Below, in pieces: positions 10,976 through 21,446 of a stretch of DNA of 64,000 nucleotides. The position numbers and the translations under genes are program-made. Origin of the DNA: Anodontia alba (Eukaryota; Mollusca; Bivalvia; Lucinida; Lucinidae); NCBI GenBank assembly GCA_964016985.1, contig OZ024826.1:7861855-7925854 (forward strand). Reading direction: 5' to 3'. Position 1 is the first letter of the stretch, and the number at the start of each line of letters is the position of its first letter. The notes under the pieces are model-generated. The model made no database searches. It was given only the letters and a program-made list of their open reading frames with translations, and had not been told where the DNA came from.

Positions 10976-11155
10976 TATACTTTTACCAGTGACTGACTTA
11001 CCAGGGACTGAATACTGCCCTTCTTGAATCAGCAGGAGGCAGAGAATGACTGTAGAAATTATTTCATGATCAATCTCCATGAAAGTTATGTAGTGAGGCT
11101 GGGATACTTATTTGCCACCCCTGGATCTGCAGTCAGATATGCCATGGAGCTCAGT
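10976..11155 (-). mobile_element. SINE family 1, head half
   Basis: It resumes the SINE body (ACTGCCCTTCTTGAATCAGC, TTTCATGATCAATCTCCATG) and reaches a decayed tRNA-like head. AAATGTCCTGA at the end resembles AAGGTCCTGG before the tail half and may be the SINE target duplication. Confidence 0.7.
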
Positions 11156-11211
11156 AAATGTCCTGATCAGACTGCAGGGATGTACTGGCTGACCTGACTT
11201 CTTCTCATTAC

Positions 11212-11420
11212 GAAAACAAGCCTATTCAAATTTATAGAAAATTTCATCTCCAAAAACAGAAAATTTCAGATAAAAAACCCTGATATTTTTCATAACGAGT
11301 ACCCACAATCTATGTTTCTGAGCAGAAATAAGAAAAATAATGTATACCCCTGTAAAGCCCAGTTTTACTACATAAAAGTGATGTGTTCATGACATAAGAG
11401 CCCTTTTCTCAAGCTGAGAC
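11212..11420. repeat. Foldback fragment related to 42590-42880
   Basis: AGAAAATTTCATCTCCAAAA, GAGTACCCACAATCTATG and CCCAGTTTTACTACATAAAA match the copy at 42590-42880 in inverted order. One arm is missing. Confidence 0.55.
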
Positions 11421-11650
11421 ATATCTTGTAATCTCATTCATACCTGCTCACTGCAATCATCAACCAGCAGTCTTTTCACTTTAAATATGAATACAAATTT
11501 TAGCCCTTAAAGTGCTAAACAAAATCGTAGCAGACAATATTCATTTTTATTATTTTTACTTTTCAGAAAAAATATGACTACTCATTTCATGTGAATTGTC
11601 TGCTGGGCAGAGGTGCTTCTAACAAGCACCCATAGCACACATTTTTGAAA

Positions 11651-11681
11651 ATAATAATAATAATAATAATAAACAGGGCCC
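11651..11681. repeat. (AAT)n microsatellite
   Basis: About nine ATA/AAT units run into the left end of the next foldback. Confidence 0.85.
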
Positions 11682-11685
11682 TGCT

Positions 11686-11913
11686 GTTCAAAATTAATGA
11701 TGTCATTACTTAACAAATTGTTAAAACTTTGATCATTAAATATGGCATATCAGCTAATATTTTTGGTGAAAAAATGTGAGTAGCTTTTGCAAAAGCTACT
11801 CACATTTTTTCAGCAAAAATACTTGTGAATTAGATATTATTCTTACTAGCACAGTTAATATTTTGACCACTAATGAGCTTGTTAAACTAACGATGCTTTG
11901 AACAACTGGGCCC
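11686..11913. repeat. GGGCCC foldback MITE copy
   Basis: GGGCCCTGCTGTTCAAAATT to GAACAACTGGGCCC, with central TGAGTAGCTTTTGCAAAAGC. Confidence 0.8.
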
Positions 11914-12142
11914 TGAATTATAACCAAATACTCCTCCTTAAAGACTTCTGTCTTTAGTTTGGATAAAACATAAACAATATGTCTCTTAAAGAAAAACATA
12001 CATACAGCAACAACAACCATGGTATGAGGCCTTTTTGAACCCAGCATGATTCTTATTATTGCACTTCCTGTCCACCTTTAGTCTACTGCACAGAGAAATT
12101 AGCTGACAACAAAGGAGAAACATTTTTTTTCTAATTAACCAT

Positions 12143-12310
12143 ATATACCCTAAGTATTGGGACACATCTACTTATCATACTTGTTCTAAAAGTTTAAAAA
12201 GTCCATTCTACTACCTGTTGATGTCTCTTAAACATTGCTGTATGTATGGCAAAAAGTGTAGACCCTGATCAGATGCCACATACTTTGGCATCTGATCTGG
12301 AGCTATACTA
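12143..12310. repeat. TTTACCC foldback MITE, right end lost
   Basis: TATACCCTAAGTATTGGGAC starts it; core GTGTAGACCCTGATCAGATG and CATCTGATCTGGAGC. Confidence 0.65.
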
Positions 12311-12387
12311 TCTGTTGAAAAAGAAAATCTGAATTCTCATATAAAATGCTAAGTCCACTTTCTGGTGAAACAGTTGGAAAGTAGTTT

Positions 12388-12560
12388 AACCATTAAAGCA
12401 TCATTCAAAATCATAGCAGATGATGCTTTACATTTTTTTTTCTAGGAAAACAAAGGTTGATATTTCATGTGAATTATTTAGACATAAAATGTCAAACCTT
12501 ACTTTCTCAGAAAAAGTAAAAGAAAAACAAAATAGAATTTTAACAGCTAATGCTGTGGAT
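12388..12560. repeat. Foldback, TTGATATTTCATG core
   Basis: ATCATAGCAGATGATGCTTT with GGTTGATATTTCATGTGAAT pairing to AAATGTCAAACCTTACTTTC. It is a diverged copy of the 3801-4222 family. Confidence 0.55.
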
Positions 12561-13016
12561 GTCCCTTTATAGGTGAAAATTTTGTCCGCTAATTATTGCC
12601 TGCAACAGGCAAAAGACTAACACATGTCAAAGATATTCAATTACCATAAAAACATAAAACCAACTGTTTAAAAACATAAAAAAAAAATGAAATATAAAAA
12701 TAATTCATCTCTGCATAACAAGAAAAATGTTTTAAATAATATTTAGCTTCTAAAATAGCTTGGTCATTTCTACTGAAGACATCAGTTTCCCAAATGTGAA
12801 GTCAAAGAATCCATCATTATTTCGAGTAATAGTTCAACCCTTTCAAACTGAAAGCCTCATTATATATGCAACCAGCACAGACCCAGATTAGCCTACCTAT
12901 CTGCATGGACTGATCAGTCTAAGCTGGAAACTAACAGAAAATACAGATACTTTAAACATTCAACTAACAGAGTACACTCAGATCATATCACACAGATGCC
13001 CAGACTGATCTGATAG

Positions 13017-13260
13017 CTCCAGATAGGGCTTTTTTTTTTTTTTTTTTTTTTTTTTGTCAAACAAGAAGTATTAATATTGTTCTTATTTCTCCGCAAAAAT
13101 GTATAATGTGGGTGCTCATTAGAAGCGCACTGCCAAGGTGCTTCTAATGAGTACCCACAACATACATTTTTGTGGTGCAGAACATATGTTTACCAGAACG
13201 TATCTTTTTTTTGTGGAAAAATAAGAAAAATAGTTACCTGATACCCACTCTTATCTAATG
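13017..13260. repeat. AGCTCCAGATAAG foldback with 26-T run
   Basis: CTCCAGATAGGGC followed by a homopolymer of T (13030-13055), then the palindrome GTATAATGTGGGTGCTCATT..AATGAGTACCCACAACATAC, and ACTCTTATCTAATG at the right. Confidence 0.75.
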
Positions 13261-13317
13261 TTATGTGAACTGGGATTATGCTGGTCTCATATGTCATAAG
13301 GTTATGTTTTGTTTGTT

Positions 13318-13800
13318 TGAAAGGGCTCATATTCTAAGGTACTTTTTTTGTCAAACAAAAAGTATTGATATTTTTCTTATTTCTCCACAAAAATGTATGA
13401 TGTTTGTTTGTTTGTGTTGAGATTTTACGGCCCAGTCAACCCAATGGGGTCATGTCGAGCGTGGTCAGTTTACCTAACCACACGTTTGCTGGGCAGGCTT
13501 AGTCCTCTAAGCGATTAACCACTATTGGCACATTCTTTTGCCAGAAACTGACAACTGCCCTTCTTGAATCAGCGGAAGGGAGAGAATGGCCGTAGCAAAT
13601 ATTTCATGATCAATCTCCATGAAAGAATGTTGCCGACCTCGGCGGGGGTTGAACCCGCGACCTCCTGGTCTCCAGTTGGACGGCGCATCCAAATGAGCAA
13701 CCAAGGCCGGAAAAATGTATGATGTGGGTACTCATTAGAAGGGCCTTTCCAAGGCGCTTCTAGTGAGTACACACAACATACTGTTTTAAAAATGTATTAT
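13318..13800. repeat. AGCTCCAGATAAG-type foldback split by a SINE
   Basis: TTTGTCAAACAAAAAGTATT opens the left arm and GAGTACACACAACATACTGT the right. The SINE at 13404-13710 interrupts the first arm with a 15-bp duplication. The right edge touches the stop codon of the transporter gene. Confidence 0.75.
13404..13710 (-). mobile_element. SINE family 1, full copy with 15-bp target duplication
   Basis: AAAAATGTATGATGT occurs at 13389-13403 and 13711-13725, exactly bounding the element. On the minus strand it starts CCGGCCTTGGTTGCTCA (A-box-like TGGTTGCTCATTTGG), has B box GGGTTCAACCC and ends with an ACAAACAAAC tail. It is the best-preserved member and probably a recent one. Confidence 0.9.
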
Positions 13801-13804
13801 GCTT

Positions 13805-14028
13805 CTAAAATGACTTGACAATTTCAATCAAAGATGTCACTGTCCCTGTTGCAAATCCAACAATTCCTATTATAATGATACAAATATTCTTGAGCCATAT
13901 GAGTTTGCCTGGCTGGAATGTAACCAGTTCTATCAAAGGTGGCATGATCAGGGCCAGAAAGGAGCTTGCCAGAGCCCCTATAAGAGAAATCAGCAGATCT
14001 AGATGTGGAATAAGAGCAGACAAGCTAC
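13805..14028 (-). CDS. SLC36A: SLC36 transporter, terminal exon with stop
   Basis: The last coding exon (224 bp to the TAG stop) follows acceptor TATTTTCAG. After a Cys completed across the intron it encodes SLSALIPHLDLLISLIGALA, the proline-containing end of segment 10 (SSFLALIMPPLIELVTF) and segment 11 (NICIIIIGIVGFATGTVTSL), ending I-E-I-V-K-S-F. The cytosolic tail is only a few residues. Downstream, the likely 3' UTR runs straight into a foldback MITE that holds a nested SINE. I saw no convincing polyadenylation signal close to the stop. Confidence 0.95.
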
Positions 14029-14049
14029 CTGAAAATAAACAAGAAAGTT

Positions 14050-14263
14050 TTAAACCTAGTCATGCTGAATAATTTAAGATGCCATGCCTACTTCTACTTG
14101 TCAGCCAATCAGATTACTTAATCGGAATTGTTGATATAAATTCACATACTGACTGACAAACAGTGTAGATCCTGATTAGTTGGCTTCTTCAGAAGCCAAC
14201 TGATCAGGATCTACACTGTTTGCAAAGGAACGGCATATCCAGTGTTAGCAGGACAAGGCTTAA
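14050..14263. mobile_element. TTAA-flanked MITE (piggyBac-like), near acceptor
   Basis: AAACCTAGTCATGCTGAATA at the left, GCAGGACAAGGCTTAA at the right, with a ~67-bp central hairpin (GTGTAGATCCTGATTAGTTG..). It lies 22 bp upstream of the terminal exon's acceptor. The family rule is TTAA, then CCCTTGTCATGCTGAAT, hairpin, inverse end, TTAA. TTAA duplication with CCC ends is the piggyBac pattern (inference). Confidence 0.75.
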
Positions 14264-14692
14264 GTCATTAGCAGTGGATAAGTCAAAATTTGTTCTGCCC
14301 AGGAGTTTGCATGCAATCTACAGCAGATAAGCTATATTTACCCTAAGTATTTTGAGTTTTTGCCATAGTATAATGCAGAAATCAATACATTAATGAGTAG
14401 CTTGAAGGCAAAACTTCAGCTAATTTTGTTTAAAGCTAATTAAACTAAAACAGTGTTGTTATTAATCATCAATAATTAAAAATAAGCAGAGAAAAACAAA
14501 AACAAAATCTTTTACTGAATAAGCCCATTTTTACTGTTGGTACAAGTATTGCCTTGGTCCACCAAATTTTCAGCCTTAACTTTAACAAAGAAAAGAAAAC
14601 AGTGATGAAAAAATGATAGCAGCAATCTATACAAACACTGAATACTTTGGCAAACCTGTGAGGATATGTGTAAAGTATTAATACATGAACAG

Positions 14693-14815
14693 TTCTCCAC
14701 AAAAACATATGTTGTGGGACTCACTGGAATGATTTCACTGAGGCCATTCCAATGAGTACTCACAAAATCTGATTTTGTGGAGAAATGGATGAAAATAATT
14801 TTATCTAGACTTCTA
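14693..14815. repeat. GGGTACTCATT-core foldback
   Basis: TTCTCCACAAAAACATATGT and TTTTGTGGAGAAATGGATGA are inverted, around CATTCCAATGAGTACTCAC. Confidence 0.75.
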
Positions 14816-14825
14816 TACATTATGG

Positions 14826-15011
14826 TCATAGATCTAGATAAGAGGTATACGAAAAATATGTTCCTTATTTCTCCACAAAAACATATGTTGTGGGTACTCA
14901 TTAGAACCAGCGAAATGCTTCTAATGAGTGCCACAACATATGTTTTTGTGAAGATATAAGGAAAATATCATTAATTATGGGCCAAAAAAAGTGTGCCTTA
15001 TCTGGAGCTAT
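14826..15011. repeat. AGCTCCAGATAAG foldback, TA flanks
   Basis: TA precedes GATCTAGATAAGAGG and follows CTTATCTGGAGC. The centre is ACATATGTTGTGGGTACTCA with its inverse. Confidence 0.78.
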
Positions 15012-15046
15012 GCATGGCCCTTTTTTATGATACAGTCCAAGAAATA

Positions 15047-15258
15047 AACCCTTGTCATGCTGAATAAATTAAGATGCCATGCCCATTTCTAATTGTCAGC
15101 CAATCACATTACTTAATCTAAATTGTTGATACAAATTCACATACTGAATGGCAAACAGTGCAGATCCAGATCAGGTGGCTTCTTCAGAAGCCACCTGATC
15201 TGGATCTACACTGTTTGCAAAGGCAGGGTATATTTGGGTTCAGCAGGACAAGGGTTAA
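15047..15258. mobile_element. TTAA-type MITE ending next to a splice donor
   Basis: ACCCTTGTCATGCTGAATAA to GCAGGACAAGGGTTAA. The central 68-bp hairpin (15151-15218) is perfect except at one position. The right end stops four bases from the GTGAGT donor of the preceding exon. Confidence 0.82.
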
Positions 15259-15267
15259 TATACTCAC

Positions 15268-15446
15268 ATGTAACACAAACTAGTATTAGCCTGAATATAT
15301 ATTCTGAATACCACGGTAACAGTCTTCCTTTTCTCTCCATCTTTTTATCTATCAGTGGCCATATTATACTGACAGGAACATAAAACTGAAGACCATAGCT
15401 GATGAACAGCGACACAGCAAATATCAATCGCACTGACAGATAAAGC
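15268..15446 (-). CDS. SLC36A: SLC36 transporter exon: segments 8 and 9
   Basis: This 179-bp exon has acceptor TCTTTCAG and donor ACAT|GTGAGT. The first base completes Trp. The frame reads LYLSVRLIFAVSLFISYGLQ then FYVPVSIIWPLIDKKMERKG and RLLPWYSEYIFRLILVCVT. Y-G-L-Q-F-Y-V-P is a strong family motif in segment 8, and the Lys/Arg-rich stretch is the cytosolic loop before segment 9. A piggyBac-like MITE ends four bases past the donor hexamer. Confidence 0.96.
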
Positions 15447-15490
15447 CTGAAAGACAATTTGACAAATATTATCTGGTGGTAGCCCTTATT

Positions 15491-15650
15491 CATAGTTGTA
15501 GCAGATGATATTTTTTGGAGAAAATAAGGCTTGACATTTCATGTGATGCATCTGCTAGAAATGTCAAGTCTTATTTTCATGGAAAACAATAGTAAAAAAT
15601 ATTTTAGAATGCTGCTGCTGTTGTTGTGACTGACCCTTTTAGGGGTTAAA
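15491..15650. repeat. Foldback, AATAAGGCTTGACATTTCATG core
   Basis: TAGCAGATGATATTTTTTGG, then the core folding on TAGAAATGTCAAGTCTTATT. Confidence 0.65.
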
Positions 15651-15811
15651 GAGCTTTTTCTTGACAAACATGTTAATGGAAAAGTTCTTTAAAGGGAAAA
15701 GCAAGTTTTGGTGAAGAGTGTATCTGAGATAAAAGATCTTGAAAAAACTGTGCAATTTGATGCAAACTTGATTAAAATCGCATGAAAAATAAGAAATTAT
15801 CAAGTTCTTAA

Positions 15812-16315
15812 TCCATTATAGTCTGGAAATCCCTAAAAGGGTAATTGGCAAACAGTGCAGACCCAGACCAGATGCCGCAGAATGTGGCATCTGATCAGGA
15901 TCTCCACTGTTTGCAAATAGTTCAACCATTTTTCAACATGAATATCTACATGTAAATCACTTAGCATGACATACCTAAAATCGAAAGTAGACGCTTCCAA
16001 TATATAGTGTGAGAGTTCATTTAGTCTACAATGGGTTAATATATCAAAATTGCTTTCATGGTAGCTGCCATTTTGAATGTTTAACCCATTGTAGACTGAA
16101 TGAACTCTCCCACACTATATATTGGAAGATTCTAATTATGATTTTAGGTATATCAGGCTATGTCATTTAGATAGTCCTAGAGAAAAATGGTGGAACTATT
16201 TGCAAACAGTGGAGACCCTGATCAGATGCCACATTCTGCAGCATCTGATCTAGGTCTGCGCTGTTTGCTAATTACCCTTTTAGGGGTCTCCAGATGACAA
16301 TGGGTTAATGAAACT
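15812..16315. repeat. Two foldback copies head to head
   Basis: The left copy runs AGTCTGGAAATCCCTAAAAG to AGTCTACAATGGGTTAA (16037); the right copy starts TTTAACCCATTGTAGACTGA (16079) and ends GACAATGGGTTAA. Each holds the CAAACAGTG(C/G)AGACCC..GTTTGC hairpin. Related single copies: 26366-26575 and 56318-56480. Confidence 0.75.
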
Positions 16316-16368
16316 TTATGATGTCATATCTTCACATATTTTTTTATGATTCATAAAGCCTTTAACCT

Positions 16369-16605
16369 GGGCCCAGTTGTTCAAAGCTAACGATGTCGTT
16401 AGTTAACGATTCGTTAAAATTTACATCGAGTGATACGTAAAATATGCTGAAATTTTTTGCTGAAAAAATGTGAGTAGCTGCAAAAGCTACTCACATTCTT
16501 TCAGCAAAAAATATCAGAATATTGTGTACTGAATTCGCTAAAACAGTTAACGAAATGACTCTTAACGAGCTCGTTAAGCCAACGATGCTTTGAACAACCG
16601 GGCCC
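16369..16605. repeat. GGGCCC foldback MITE copy
   Basis: GGGCCCAGTTGTTCAAAGCT to GAACAACCGGGCCC; the arms keep CpG-containing sites (GTCGTTAGTTAACGATTCG), suggesting a younger copy. Confidence 0.82.
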
Positions 16606-17694
16606 TGATTTTAGCACATCTTTACTACTTTAACCGATCATATTTTATCTCCTGCTCTATTCACTTTTAGCCTTTCTTTTCATTAGCATTCTGCCTTTTT
16701 TCTGTTTGACAGCCATCTACCTAGAATGTCTTTACAGGCCTATGGAAGTATATGAAGATGGAAAGCCTTAATTAAATATTCAAAAACTAATCAAATAATA
16801 CTTATGAAAAGTCAACTTCTATTGCTTGAAAACCACCATGTTTTCTGATGAGAGACTATTTTATTTAATATTTTGAAATATCTAAAACAACAAAAAATAT
16901 TCAAAATGGCACCACCTTTGATTATTGTTTTGAAATTTTTAAATGTCTTTAACTTCCTTAGTTTTTATCAGACTGTGATCAAATTTGCCCCAAAATGCAT
17001 GATCTGTCAAGATCGTTTATCTTGGATACATTGTTCATCAACTTTGCTTTTACCTTTAAGCGTGACACCAACTTCAAAGTCGCTGAGGCAGGGTAAGGCT
17101 GCAGGATAAAATTTGAAATAAGTATCTAATATCAGTCCAAGTTTAACTTAAAACAGGTAGGCATAAAGAGAAACAGGTCTTCAGAGAAAGCTTTAACTAA
17201 AAAGTTCTGTAGCATGAAATTTACTAAATCAATGACTCTGGCATCAATGCAGGAGTGGGAGAGATGGGAGGGAGGGGGAAAGGGGGTTTGTATTGTATAA
17301 ACCTTTTAACCTGTACTTAACATCAGTCCAAGTATCAACTTGATAAAACATCTATTCAATCTAGGCATTCAGGAGACACAGCTCTTTAAAAATACTTCAA
17401 TACAAAACTTTGATATTACTGTCAGTCTGTGACCTTGGCTCAAAGTTACTGAGTGGATGGAACTTACACTCAACAAATCTTAGTGAGAATCTAACATCTC
17501 TCCAAGTATCAATTAAACCCATCCAGGTGTTCAAGAGATATAGTTCTTAAAAGCTTGAATGTAAAACTTTAAGATTATTCTATTATAGTAAAGATGTCAG
17601 GAAGTGCCACAATCACAAAACATTAGCCTACCAGTAACACTGAGAGGAAGAGTAAACAAACTATGATGGAGAGTGCATACATAACAAAACAACA
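16606..17694. other. Intron sequence, no feature supported
   Basis: AT-rich intron. 16740-17110 contains TATTTTGAAATATCTAAAAC and CCAAAATGCATGATCTGTCA, resembling 6120-6240 in weakly conserved form, but no boundaries could be set. Confidence 0.4.
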
Positions 17695-17898
17695 GGGCCC
17701 AGTTGGTCAAAACTAATGATGTCATTAGTTAGCTGATTGTTAAAACTTTGATCATTAAATATGGCATATACACTAATATTTTTGCTGAAAAAAATGTGAG
17801 TAGCTTTTGCATTTGACCACTAATAAGCCCATTAAGCTAACGATGTTTTGACCACTAATAAGCCCATTAAGCTAACGATGTTTTGAACAACTGGGCCC
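17695..17898. repeat. GGGCCC foldback, rearranged right half
   Basis: Complete outer ends, but the right hairpin arm is lost and TTTTGACCACTAATAAGCCC..GCTAACGATG is tandemly duplicated (about 36 bp, 17811-17882). Confidence 0.75.
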
Positions 17899-17992
17899 AG
17901 AAAGCAAAGCAGCCAGCCCACTCTCCCCCAATGATGCGATCACAATGCTAGACAGGACCCAGGAAACTCAACAATAAGACATTAAAGAGGAC

Positions 17993-18205
17993 TTTTTTTT
18001 GAATGAGTTGGGGTTTAACGACACGTTAACCCTTGTGGGTCATTTTGGGTCCTCTTCCAGAGAAAGAGAGAAAAGAGATAGAAGAGATAGTAGTGGAGAT
18101 TAATGAGAAGGACAGGGAAGAAAGAGGAACAGGAATGAAAGAGAAGACATAGAAACATTCCCCCTCTACCCGTACCTGCTACAAGGATAGCAGGCCTTGC
18201 CCAAC
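17993..18205. repeat. Dispersed repeat, possible SINE relative
   Basis: GTTGGGGTTTAACGACACGT, a purine-rich middle (GAGAGAAAAGAGATAGAAGA), then TACCTGCTACAAGGATAGCA. It abuts the SINE at 18211. Class uncertain. Confidence 0.35.
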
Positions 18206-18210
18206 TGTAA

Positions 18211-18512
18211 GTTTGTTTGTGTTGAGGTTTTACGGCCCAGTCAAACCAATGGGGTCATGTCGAGCTTGGTCAGTTTACCTAACCACACGTTTACTGGGCA
18301 GGCTTAGTCCTCTATGCGGCTAACCAGTAATTCACACATTCGCCAGAAACTGACAACTGCCCTTCCTGATTCAGCGGAAGGGAGAGAATGATTGTAGAAA
18401 ATACTTCATGATCAGTCTCCACGAAAGAATGTTGCAGACCTCACAGGAGTCAAACCCACGACTTCCTGTTCTCCAGTCGGACGCATAACCAATCTCAGTT
18501 GGACGCCCCGGT
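18211..18512 (-). mobile_element. SINE family 1 copy
   Basis: Tail at the left (GTTTGTTTGTG), body GGCTTAGTCCTCTATGCGG, head at the right with B-box-like GGGTTTGACTCC on the minus strand. Confidence 0.78.
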
Positions 18513-18840
18513 GACATAAGATACATGCAACCTTCGCAACACCCGACCACCCCCAATTAAAGAGGACAAAACACAAAAATGCCCCACAGTGAGCAGCAAC
18601 AAACAATACAAGAACCACAATTTACGATTTCACACTGCAAAAGGTGTTACTTTTTTGTTGTTTTTGTAGTTTTTCACCCAAAAATATCTGGGCTTTTTAA
18701 CTTTTGACTGATTCTAAATGTTATGCTGTATACATATAGTACATGTAAGTCACAATTACTCACCTCAGAGTGCTTTTCAAGCTATTCTGAAAGGGCAGAT
18801 CTAAAATCATTGCAGGAAGAAATTATTAACACACTCTTAC

Positions 18841-18980
18841 TGAATGCCCTAAACATTTGGACACTTTAATTCCTTAAGATACTTATCCTAAATGTGAAAC
18901 AGTTCATTTTGATTACATTGTGATGTGTCTAAAATATGCTGGCTGGAGGGTAAACAGTGCTGATCCTGATCAAACTACAT
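18841..18980. repeat. TTTACCC foldback fragment
   Basis: CCCTAAACATTTGGACACTT, GTGATGTGTCTAAAATATGC and TAAACAGTGCTGATCCTGAT; the right half is missing. Confidence 0.5.
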
Positions 18981-19010
18981 TGTAACCTCTTCAAAAGACA
19001 ATTTCAGATA

Positions 19011-19374
19011 CTGTATTCCACCTAATTACCGCACATGCTCCTATAAGCGCACTGCAGTCAAGTAATTCCATAGTCTTCAGATTACAGCCAGTGTAATTTT
19101 TGTCTACTTCTTTATAAAGGCATATGTAGTGGGTACCCATTTGAATTGTATTGACTTGTCAATGCAATTCAAATGAGTACCCACAACATACGCTTTATAA
19201 AGAAAATCAGAATAAAATAAAAAAACACAAAAACATCCATAAGAATCATTAGATAAGTCCTTCGCTGATCTTTTTTAAGTGAACCCTTAGTATAGGTGGA
19301 AACATATTTTAACACGTTTGCTCAGTAATTGTGAAAAACCTGAGTGCATGGTGTGGTAATTAGGTCGAATATGG
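19011..19374. mobile_element. CCGTATTCGACC MITE, TA-flanked
   Basis: Ends CTGTATTCCACCTAATTACC and GGTAATTAGGTCGAATATGG lie between TA dinucleotides (19009-19010, 19375-19376). The core is a GGGTACTCATTTGAATTGTA palindrome. 364 bp. Confidence 0.8.
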
Positions 19375-19376
19375 TA

Positions 19377-19525
19377 TAAGACGGTTTCAAGGTGGACCCA
19401 AAAAATGGTCATTTTTCTATATACAATGTAATCTATACATGTTTGTTTGGATACAACATAATTGTTTAGCTAACACGGTTTTTGCTTTGGACACTAGCAA
19501 AAGCACTATTAAGAGGTTATGGTAA
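19377..19525. repeat. Fragment of the CACTACACCCTC family
   Basis: AATGGTCATTTTTCTATATA, TGTTTGTTTGGATACAACAT and CTATTAAGAGGTTATGG match the right half of 3952-4171. Confidence 0.6.
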
Positions 19526-20383
19526 ACATGTACTTCTTTAGTTGCAGTTTGATTTGGGTCTAAACTGTTTTTCAGGCAGGTATATCTAAATTTTTCTGGC
19601 ACAATACAGCATCAATGTCAATTACACCAAATAACAGCAATTAGTAAGATTCTTTAAAAATGTATGCTCCAATTGTATCTCTCTAGTATCTTATAACTGT
19701 CTACCAACATTCTATTCTTACAAAGGGACTGAGTTCAGGTATGTTGTTATTCAGAAGTAAAGATCTATTTCATATGAACTGAGTCATGAAAAACCTGTCT
19801 ATGCAAATCATGCATACCCAGACAGAACTGTGTAGTTTAGTCAGAGCATGCACAGTTCACGTTTTGAATTCTAAAAGATCCATTGGATGACCTGATCAGA
19901 CTGTCTTGAATGTACATGTATATGAATACGTCTGAACATAGGTTTTGGTTTGACATGCCTTGTGTGTTGTAGGGGTCTCAGTTGGAATCTGGATCTCACT
20001 TACTTTAAACTGCCAAGCTAAATTGTCTCAGATGACAGCTATTTTTTTTTTCAGGGAAAATATAGCTTGATATTTCATGAAATCATGTCCTAGATGGACC
20101 ATTCCCAGCCTTATTTTCTCAGAAAAATAATAATAAAAAAAGTCAAATGTCATGCTGGTGACCAAAGCCCTTATCAGTCTATGCACTCACCCAGTCTCAT
20201 CAGAACTTCATTGTCTGCTTACAGAACAACTGAACCCTGTCCGATCAGAAACTTCACTGGGTGCATTTTGGAAAGCCAAGGATGCAAAATTTTCTCAAGC
20301 GGACAACAGACTGATCAGACTGCTCTGATGCCTAGGCTGATTTGAGACTACCATGGACACATAGTATGTGAGGGTCATGTTTT

Positions 20384-20440
20384 TTGGTTTTTTTCTTTTT
20401 TTTTTTTTTTTCATGTTTTTTTTTTTTTTTTCTTCTTCTT
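20384..20440. repeat. T-rich low-complexity tract
   Basis: Two long T runs separated by CATG, with TCTTCTTCTT at the end. Confidence 0.85.
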
Positions 20441-20460
20441 TGTATAGTTAAACATACATA

Positions 20461-20802
20461 CAGTATAACCTCAGTAGCTCGAACCCGGATGGCTCGAACT
20501 CTTTTTTTCAGTCCCTACGTGATCCTTCCAATGGCTCAGAGAAAACAAATATCTGGGGATTTTTGCTTATTTTGTCATGGAATTGTATGTTGTGTGTACT
20601 CATTAGGGTCGCCTCATTGAGGCAATTCTAATGAGTACGCTCAACATGCAATCATTGTGTGGGGGATCGAAAGGGTTTCCCTGAATTATCGCTATTTGCT
20701 TCCTGAGCTGGTGCCGTGGTTGGCCCTCAGTGGCTCGGGCTGCCCGTGTCTCGAACGAATTTCCATGGTCCCAAAGATATTCGAGCCAATGAGGTTCAAC
20801 TG
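20461..20802. mobile_element. CAGT..CTCGAAC MITE, TA-flanked
   Basis: CAGTATAACCTCAGTAGCTC and ATTCGAGCCAATGAGGTTCA..CTG form the ends with TA on each side. The centre is GTATGTTGTGTGTACTCATT and its inverse. 342 bp. Confidence 0.8.
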
Positions 20803-21013
20803 TATTTTGGATTTGGTTTGTATCTTTTTGTACATGTATCATAACTACTTGTGAGTCTGTGAGAAAGTATTATTGTGAGTGTGTGTGGATTTTGTCACTT
20901 TGTAAATATGCTTGTATGTTTATAAACCTTTCTTGTTTTTATTCATTTAGAGGGCCACATGGAAGATTAGTGTATACTAAATGTGCTTTACCCTCTATAA
21001 ATAAAGTCGATTA

Positions 21014-21363
21014 CCATATTCGACCTAATTACCGCACATACCCCTATAAGCGCACAGTCAAGAAATTCCGTAGTCTTCAGATTACAACCAGTGTACTTTT
21101 TTCTTTACTTCTTTACAAAGGCATATGTTGTGGGTACTCATTTGAATTGCATCGACTTGTCGATGCAATTTAAATGAGTACCCACAACATATGCCTTTGT
21201 AAAGAAAGTCAGAAAAAATCGCAGAGTCATCATTAAATAAGTCCTTTTCTGATCTTTTTTATAATGTAGCCTTAGTAGATAGATACATATTTGACCACAA
21301 ATGAGTGTGTCCTGTAAGTTTGAAAAACCTAAGCGCACAGTGCGGTAATTAGGTCGAATACGG
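21014..21363. mobile_element. CCGTATTCGACC MITE, best copy
   Basis: CCATATTCGACCTAATTACC and GGTAATTAGGTCGAATACGG between TA pairs (21012-21013, 21364-21365). The centre GCATCGACTTGTCGATGC is a perfect palindrome inside a GGGTACTCATTTGAATT stem. Confidence 0.88.
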
Positions 21364-21446
21364 TATTATTATTATTATCATATATATCAGAGGGTTATGT
21401 TTTCTCACATTATGGCTCATATACTGATGAACAGAAAAGGTCCTTA

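Noticed and set aside
13615..13710. tRNA gene on the minus strand
   Set aside because: A and B boxes are present but no cloverleaf with proper acceptor pairing; it is the head of a SINE.
14512..14934. 140-residue minus-strand frame in the last intron
   Set aside because: It crosses two foldback palindromes; the joined exons on either side match in phase without it.
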